DNA from: Halichondria panicea
Lineage: Eukaryota > Porifera > Demospongiae > Suberitida > Halichondriidae
Reading direction: 5' to 3'
NCBI RefSeq assembly: GCF_963675165.1
Contig: NC_087384.1
Span: forward strand, 3,308,501-3,372,500
DNA length: 64,000 nt
This document shows positions 56,550 to 64,000 of the stretch, in pieces. The position numbers and the translations under genes were made by a program. The notes beneath the pieces were generated by a model, which saw only the letters and a list, made by a program, of their open reading frames with translations, searched no databases and had not been told where the DNA came from. How positions within the stretch are numbered: the first letter of the stretch is position 1; every line of letters starts with the position of its first letter.

Positions 56550-59500
56550 CTAGCTGTCCAGCAATCCAGTACCTGCAAGTGTAATAGAACATGCACATGT
56601 AACAGCAAATTATTACGCATACGAATTCATTACAAATTACCTCTAAATCCATATTCTGGAGCTGTAGAAAAAGAGGTATACACAAAATTTGTAATACATT
56701 GTACAAGCTACATACTTGTACACAATTACTGTTCGTGGGTTATTTTCGTACGGTGTAATTGTGTACAAATTAATTGTAGAGCATCATCCGAAAATTAAAA
56801 CTATTAATTCTACCGTAGTAAGCTCGATCTACGTGACTATCCTAGCTGAGCTGTAGACTACAATTCATAAGGGTATTATATAATAGTTCATAGGAAACTT
56901 TGCACCAACAAAAATTACCATTGGTTTTTTTCACTGCAGTATAATTATAAAGTATTTCACTACTATTATAATTATATTACATACATGTAAGAGATCTAGT
57001 ATGGCTTAAACCACTTGAGGCCATAGCTCAACTATTTACATACATAGTATTTACGTAGATACTTCGAAAAATTCAAAAGTTTTATAATACAACTTACTTG
57101 CAGCTGCAGTTTGAGCCGTTTCTTTCAGAAACAACGCTATTTTATCTTCTTCTGTTGGGGCCTACATGTATGTTGAATATCGAACTACTACTGAGAATAT
57201 ACATATAGCTATAGCTATAATTACCTTCAGGAAGAGCACTGAACCAGACTCTACTCCAAGGTCTCTCAAAGGTTTGTCAGGATGTTGCAACACCTCCCCA
57301 TACAGATAAAGGGACTGCTCCCGTGGAGTGAGTTCATACTCTTTCATCACCTGCATGAGTAGTCCGTTGTATATGTACATAACAGTGAGCTCAGAGAGTG
57401 GGTCAAAACACATGACACTGGGAACACATAATTATAGCGGGCCATTCGTTGTAAACACCTTAATAACGATACAACAACTACAGAAATAGCAGTAATGCTT
57501 AATATATTGAGTCGTACAGAAAAAATTCTAATACTACGTACCATCAACTGGAGCTGAAACAGTGACTGGGAAAGATCTATCTTCATTCTCTTGGCAGAAG
57601 GTGGTATGCTTCTCCTATAAGACAACAGCGTTAAATTATACATTAACATACTGGCAGAAAAGAGCTCTATAAAAGAATACTATACCTTGATCGCTTCTTG
57701 AAAAATGTCAGCATTGACAATGCCTATCAATATAGAAAGATAACGTGCAGTGTAAACAATATGGCACCGTGGCAAGTTAGTAAATGTGATAATAATGTAT
57801 GCTCAAGTGCACTCAACTATAAGCCTCGTTCCCTGCCCAACGTTTCTCTATTGTAACGCTGGAGAAAATCGGCCTGCATAACTTAACTAGTACAATCGTA
57901 TCGATTGAGAATTAATTGCTATCTGATTACCACTGACACCATAATACTACTATGTACTTGTAGTGGTAAATACACGCTCATGTACCTCCTCTTCATTATC
58001 TGAATCCTTGAGATGATACACATAAACAAAGGTGGCTGATTCCAAACCATTTTCAACAGGCTGCCAACGACTGCTACACCCATCACAAACTTCTGCAAGA
58101 CAACATGTCATAGTACATGAAACAGATACACAATCTTACCAGGAACAGTTTTAATTGTTGTCGAGTTATCCTCTAGATTTGTCATCACTGAAATGGTGAC
58201 ACTGTTTTCTGATGTGAACCACTGTAGTAGAGCGTGCCACTCTTCAGGATGCACCAGCACTACACTGAACCAAAAACCCCTTTTTACGGGTACTGTATAC
58301 ATGTATGTATACATGTATATGCATGCATGCATTAAATTGAAATCGACCAATCTCAAGGATATACAAATAGAAGCTTTTTATAGAGCTGAAAAACGCTAAA
58401 AAAAACTGTCAAACAAACCCAATCCACAGGTGTATACACACCATTACACAATGTGTAATGTACAATTACAATTACATAGAATCCTTAAGCTAACGTGTAC
58501 TGTACTTAGTGTTAAATTAGCTAGTACACAAGAGTATAGATACCCGTGTTTCTCTTCAGTGAATCCCTGCAAGTACAGACTACATATATACATGTATGTA
58601 CTTACTGCTGTGCTAGTGTCTCCCAATTGTTTTCCCTCACTGGTATTGCCAGCTTACTATGAGAACAGAGCAGCAGCTCCACACATAGTGAAGTTGGCAT
58701 CTCATACGTGTTGGGGAACCTGCAACATAATTATTAGTCAATAAATGTGGTTACACTTCAAGTCTTGGTTGGCCATGATCTACGACCGCTTCAAGCGCTG
58801 GAGTATAGTATTTACGTAGAGTGCTTTAACTACATGTACATACACGTACGTATTGACTGATACACCATTGGCGTACCGTATACACGAAGTCCAGTTATCC
58901 ATAAACGTCGTTGGTAGGACAAACACTTCAGACTGCAACTATGCATGAACACACATTATGATAGATACATGCATAAGAGAGTTTACGTATAAAAAAGAGG
59001 CTTGCATCATTCTAATACATTTGAGATTTGAGGCCGATTCCTGAGGAAGTAGAGCTCAGATAGCGCTTCTTTCTGTAATCGACATGTTGACTTCAATAAA
59101 TCAGTACGCTTGTCAGCTTCACTCTTGTTCACCTGGATGTGCATATACATAACACAATAAAAATCAAAAAAACTACATCACTATCAGCCCTCTTGAACGT
59201 ATTGCAAAATCTGTATACAATGAAAATACTGTAAAATGTTATTTCATGTACGGTAAATGTTCACTGACACACTAACCGTGCACTGCTGACAGAGTTTGTG
59301 CAGTGCTGCATAGGCCCTGGTTGTGGGGAAGTGCTCGTGAAGGATAGCCCATACCTCAGGTTGTACCAACCTTCTCTTGCCTTCACCAAGACAGAGCTCA
59401 TCTACAGTCATACAGTATATACAGACAGTAAGTACACATGGCAATCTACAAGTACAGTGTAGACGTACGTAACCAAATCGAAACATAAAACGGTTGCACG

Positions 59501-62500
59501 TGCATGCACGCACTTTCAGCATACACGTACACCCAAAACGTTGGTATGTACATGTAGCTATATAAGACAGCAAACTCGCCAAATTTTTTAAACAGTTTTA
59601 CTGAGACACGTACCCATAATAATTATTACGCTAAGTACATAGTTTCCCACCATGCTCGCAGAGTAGGTCAGTGTTAAACACAGCAACTTCTGGTTTGTCA
59701 CTATGCTTTCCTTGAGACGCAGTACCATCGCATAGTGATTCAGAATCCTGATCGCTCCCAGACAGCAGGGCAGTCAATTGCTGGAGACGTGTCTTCCTCC
59801 AGTTTTGCAAAGACTTTTTACCCACCCAAAAACCGGAAGCACTGTGGCATGTATAGAGAGTGCATAATCAGTGGACACAGACGTGTCACATATATTGCCT
59901 ACACCATGACGTACGTCTAGTTGTATATAAGCAACGTCCCATGAACACAATGGGACATCCCATGTATAAGGTTTATTTTAGGGAAGTAGAGGCTGGAGCA
60001 TTCACTGCTCTCTCCCATGAGCTTGAAGCTTGTACATGTAAGAATTAATATAACTACACAAACATAAGTTTGAAATTGCATTAGATGTTGCATTAGCTGC
60101 ATGCATACGAGATACCAGTAAGTCAAAATTCCATTCTCAGAACTCAGTGCTCACACTAACACATGTAATCTTATGAATCTTTGTACATATAATTATACGT
60201 ACATTGTAAATACGTGCCTGTATATAATCATATACATGTACCTTGTACACTTTGATTTCAACAGCTTGGTGATGACTTTGTGCTGTTTTTCCATCTTGTC
60301 TTTGAGTTGTATTTCTTCACACCGCTGTCGCACACATTTCCCACACAGCAATTCACTATAGATAAACGTTTCTATACATAATGTCAGCTACAATCAGTCA
60401 TGATTTATCGATTTGGAAAAGACACTATGCATATTATACTTAAGCGCTTGTCTGTTATAATTGTGGACAGGTTTGTACGTACTAACCTGGCCATCCTCAG
60501 TGGACAAACTGACTTGTCCAATTTCTCACAAACAGCATCTAACTATACATGTACAAAATGAATCATAAAATTGTTACATCATCATGGTTGTGGAAGCCTG
60601 CTATTTACCCCAATGCTGCTTATTCTTTTGACTTCGGTAACAGCATTCAGTGACAGGCTACGGGAATATAAGTACATTTCGGTCTTACTACTATACACGA
60701 TGTGTATGTGTTAGTACAGTTCTAAACTTTGGTATTGGTAACAACATTTCAGCACCAATCAACCATAGTTTTACGTACGTGCTGGTGTATCAGACCTGGC
60801 TACAATTTACGGAATTACACTGTAGAGTGCTGTGACAGACGTCAGTTCACAATGCGAATCATATACATGTAGATGTGTAATTATATTATTAATTAAGCCT
60901 TAATTACTAGCTACATCTAAAATATACATTTACGAGCAGGCTGAGACTAAGAATACAGCACTTTCTCAAGGCTGATACAGACGTTTAGACGTTTACACAG
61001 ACGTGTACACGTACGTACATAGTACATCCAGAGGTTAGATACGTATACTCACTTGCTGTGCCTACATAGCAGTGGTTCCAGGGTGCCCCTCTCCCCGGGC
61101 GTCAGTGACCCACCCAGCCAGGCCTTGATCCACGAGGTGAGCACCCACACGCACCCCTCACCCTGTACAGAAAGCCCACTGTACAGTCCTCTCATCTCAG
61201 CAGCCCTGGACTCCTCAACAACATGCTGAGCAGACTGTAATGGTGACAAGCATTTATTTAGCTGTATGTGGGTGATCATTGCACTACAAAAACCTATTTT
61301 ATTTACAAGGGTAGTCAAGATGCACATTAGGGACACTTACAAAAAACAATGTATACATGTACATGTACGTACACGTGGGTCAAATTGGACCACAAGTATG
61401 GACCTCACATGTAAACTTTTAAGTGCATATTGTGCACTGCCATGCATGTGGCACTAACTGTAGGCATCATCACCATATCATAATAATTATTATTATTGTA
61501 CCTCAGCAGCTTTCAATTCCTCCACAGTGGCTAAGAAGGAAGCATTGTTATCATTGCTGAGCTTTTGAAGGTGGGGAGGTACCTCACACAGGGTATCTGT
61601 AGACATGTACAACTGTACATGACATATTTAGCTGGCCTGCATTAATTTAAGTACACACAACATGCAGTGTCAGTATTAGTGCTGGCAGTCAAAAACTGGC
61701 AACTAGCTACATTGTTGTAATAGAGCCAGATTGAGAGCACTACATGTCTATACATGCACGATGTAGACTAGCTTGCAAGTTAATAGTAATTAACATAATT
61801 ATAATAATTATATCGTATCACATCAGATTTTCAATGTCAGTGGACAGTGAGCAATACACAATATGCAATATACATGTACCTTTGAAATGGTCCTCTCTTT
61901 TGTAGACAAGCATGTAAACGTTGTTTGATACGTGACTCCCTTTTGGACAGCGTCGCATTCCTTTCTGGGAGGAGTCAACACCTACATGTACAGATGTGTC
62001 AGTTATCAATGAGGGAACGTGCTCTTTGAGTTTCAACAACAATATCTGTCTGCACAGCAACGTTTGACTCAAAATAAACAGGATAGTATCCAGCACTGTT
62101 TTAGTATACTGTACACTTGAACCATACTGTACACGGCAGTAACACAAGTTGAAGCTGATCTAAGAGTCGATCAGAACTATCATACATGGATGTAGTAGAG
62201 ACAGTACTATATAGCGTTAATTAGCTACAGTATCACCATAGCTCTTAATTCAGTTTACGTGTAGTTCGTACTGCCACTCACTGTCTTCATCCGAGCAGAG
62301 AATCAACTTGTCGTTCTTGCATTCTTTCACAACGTCATCGTCAAACTTCCACCATTTGCCAGTCTGTCAGAGAGTAAAAGATTATACATTTAAGCATTCG
62401 ATTCAAAGCAATTACAAACTAACCCTATCTATACTCACAACAATACACGCAAATAATCTATTAGAAATGTACATGTATGTACGGTAGACTAGGTGTACGT

Positions 62501-64000
62501 AAGAATGTACATGCAATACACATGGAAGTATTGTTTGCATGTTCTACAAATGGACATGCACACACACACACACGTTTTATGATTGTACATGTATCCCACC
62601 TTAGGATTCTTGATGTAGGCAATGTAGTGTCCGGTATAGGCAGAGGCTCCGCAATGCACGATGAAGGAGGATAAGTGATAGAGAGGGGTAGGCTTACCAG
62701 TGTATGTACTCAAGTCTAACTGGTCTGGGAACACAAGGTGAGAGGTCACTTTCACCTTGGCCAGTAGAGACCTGCATAGAAATGTGGAGACAATTTCAGG
62801 GAGATCCTTACGTGTTATAAATGTACGTACTGACGTAGGGGGAGAATTCCTTATACCATGTACATTGCATACATCATTATAATTATATTGAACACCTCTT
62901 ATTGCTCACAAGTTAAACACGAATCTGAGCATCTGCAGAGTGAGCACAGGTGGCAGTGACTTGAGCTGGATGTACCGACTCGCATCTCTCTTCCCAGAGC
63001 AATGACTACAGTGGTATTGGTTGTCCCCACTCAGACTCTCTTCCTGGAACACGTTAAGAAAGCTCCTTACATATTTAAACTCTTCTTAAAAATCTTTCTC
63101 TAATAATTATTACGCTAGAGTACTATAGGCTATGTAAAGAAACTGATCCCTTACACCAACATGTTTATTAATAACTGCTTGAAGTAAACAACTATAAAAT
63201 TGCTAATTGAGCATACCTTAAAGAACTGTGCCAGTGATTTGTGGAGAGTGGGACAGTTCTGCACACCGAGCTCCAGCTCGTAAAATGGTGACTCGACACC
63301 TGAAACAATTCCACATCCCTCACACCTTGTCATGTACGAGTAGCTCCCTCCATACAAGTTATCCACGCATCTCCGAAAGACTGGATTGGGCTGAAGAGAA
63401 TTAAGAGTACACATTTTTCTGAAACACATATGAGAAACTGTACAATCAGCCGGCCCAATTAGTCTAAGAAAAGGTACACATGTACGTATGCAGAAATATG
63501 TACTGGTCAACAATAATTTAAAAGCAGAGAGCATGCAGATAAAATTATAATTATGTACGTGTTACAACACAGTACTTTAAATGGGAGGGCACAAACACAA
63601 ACCTCTGTTTGGAAGACACAACTGAGTTGACACAGAAACAATTTTCTGAACTCTTGAGCATCCTGTGAGCACAACCAACAATACATTCATAATTATGGTG
63701 TTTTAGGCATGTTTTAGGCACCTGTTGTCTGTCATGCTGCAGGTGAAGACTGTCCACAAACCCAGTAGCATCAATCACTCTGTTGGCACGTTTGTAACAA
63801 GAGATTACACTGGAATTTAGATCTAAGTACCTTCTTTTCGATTTCAGTAAATTGATGAAGAGCATTTGTAGTTGTTCGATTACAGCAATCATAGCGCTTG
63901 AAACCATTGCCTGATTGTCACTCCCAGTCCCAGACTCAACACTGGCACAGGTTGTTGACAATTCTTCAGACGTATCTTTCACATCCAGGTCAAGTTTGGC
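56550..64000 (-). CDS. USP48: USP48 ubiquitin-specific protease, N-terminus beyond the window
   Basis: About 26 short exons encode most of the enzyme. From the right edge: part of the catalytic domain after the Cys box (IEQLQMLFINLLKSKRR; VIDATGFVDSLHLQHDRQQ; DAQEFRKLFLCQLS; SYMTRCEGCGIV; YHCSHCSGKRDASRYIQLKS), then the His box SAYTGHYIAYIKNP (62740-62600) and NNVYMLVYKRE. The catalytic cysteine lies outside. Next come DUSP-type segments (FWVGKKSLQNWRKTRLQQL; LLCEHGGKL; RRLVQPEVWAIL). Last is a C-terminal ubiquitin-like domain (YELTPREQSLYLYGEVLQHP; GVESGSVLFLKV). The final two micro-exons (about 56661-56641 and 56572-56550) give PEYGFRGTGLLDS, like the end of animal USP48. It removes ubiquitin chains; nuclear/NF-kB roles are known in mammals. 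Internal exon borders in 58-61.6 kb are approximate. Confidence 0.93.

Noticed and set aside
62560-62580. CA repeats, CATG runs and ATAATTATA runs as CRISPR-like or origin-like arrays
   Set aside because: Simple low-complexity sequence without spaced unit structure, scattered across the whole window.

Overview
The window is animal nuclear DNA, most likely from a demosponge; the species is inferred, not proven. It is AT-rich, its genes are split by many short GT-AG introns, and it carries metazoan orthologues (USP48, trichoplein/TCHP, SMARCB1/SNF5, an SLC18B1-like transporter). It also has lineage-style architectures: a kinase fused to NHL repeats, an SRCR-Ig receptor, a death-effector-domain adaptor and a MATH-RING-B-box protein. 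Short inverted-repeat elements ending in CCGTATAG...CTATACGG recur throughout. No bacterial operons, rRNA, tRNA or CRISPR arrays were seen.

Layout. (1) 377-10181 is a 9.8-kb DNA transposon, apparently intact. It has 35-bp terminal inverted repeats (34/35 identical) and a 4-bp AAGA target duplication. Inside are two divergent, tail-out, multi-exon genes: a DUF7869-type transposase-like protein (minus) and a 758-residue protein with a ParB-like domain plus a degenerate DNA-methyltransferase-like C-terminus (plus). Palindromes CCTAAATTTAGG cluster near both ends. The element sits exactly on the start codon of a small secreted CUB-like gene, whose TATA box and leader are now left of position 376. 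(2) 10185-13228: two tandem paralogous secreted CUB-like genes. (3) 13229-19000: no gene seen; repeats. (4) 19001-23070 (minus): SLC18B1-like transporter. (5) 23147-29923: a Russian-doll nest of mobile DNA: inverted-repeat elements, a foldback/Mutator-like element, a 5'-truncated LINE inside it, and a Ty3/gypsy LTR retrotransposon inside the LINE, with apparently identical LTRs and an intact 1330-codon gag-pol frame.

(6) 30758-32614 (minus): MATH-RING-B-box-coiled-coil protein with an apparent frameshift. (7) 33725-39805: a small unknown gene and a kinase-NHL gene diverge from a short shared promoter. The long first intron of the kinase gene holds another foldback element and an antisense two-exon DED adaptor gene with an in-frame stop. 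(8) 40963-41796: unidentified open frame. (9) 42959-46859 (minus): SRCR-Ig transmembrane receptor with tyrosine motifs in its tail. (10) 48378-50523 (minus): SMARCB1. (11) 51362-56266 (plus): TCHP, with a tandem duplication of its first-exon region. (12) 56550-64000 (minus): USP48, running off the right edge.

The most notable item is the two-gene transposon: a transposase-like protein paired with a ParB/methyltransferase-like protein in an animal genome, with clean ends and a readable pre-insertion site.
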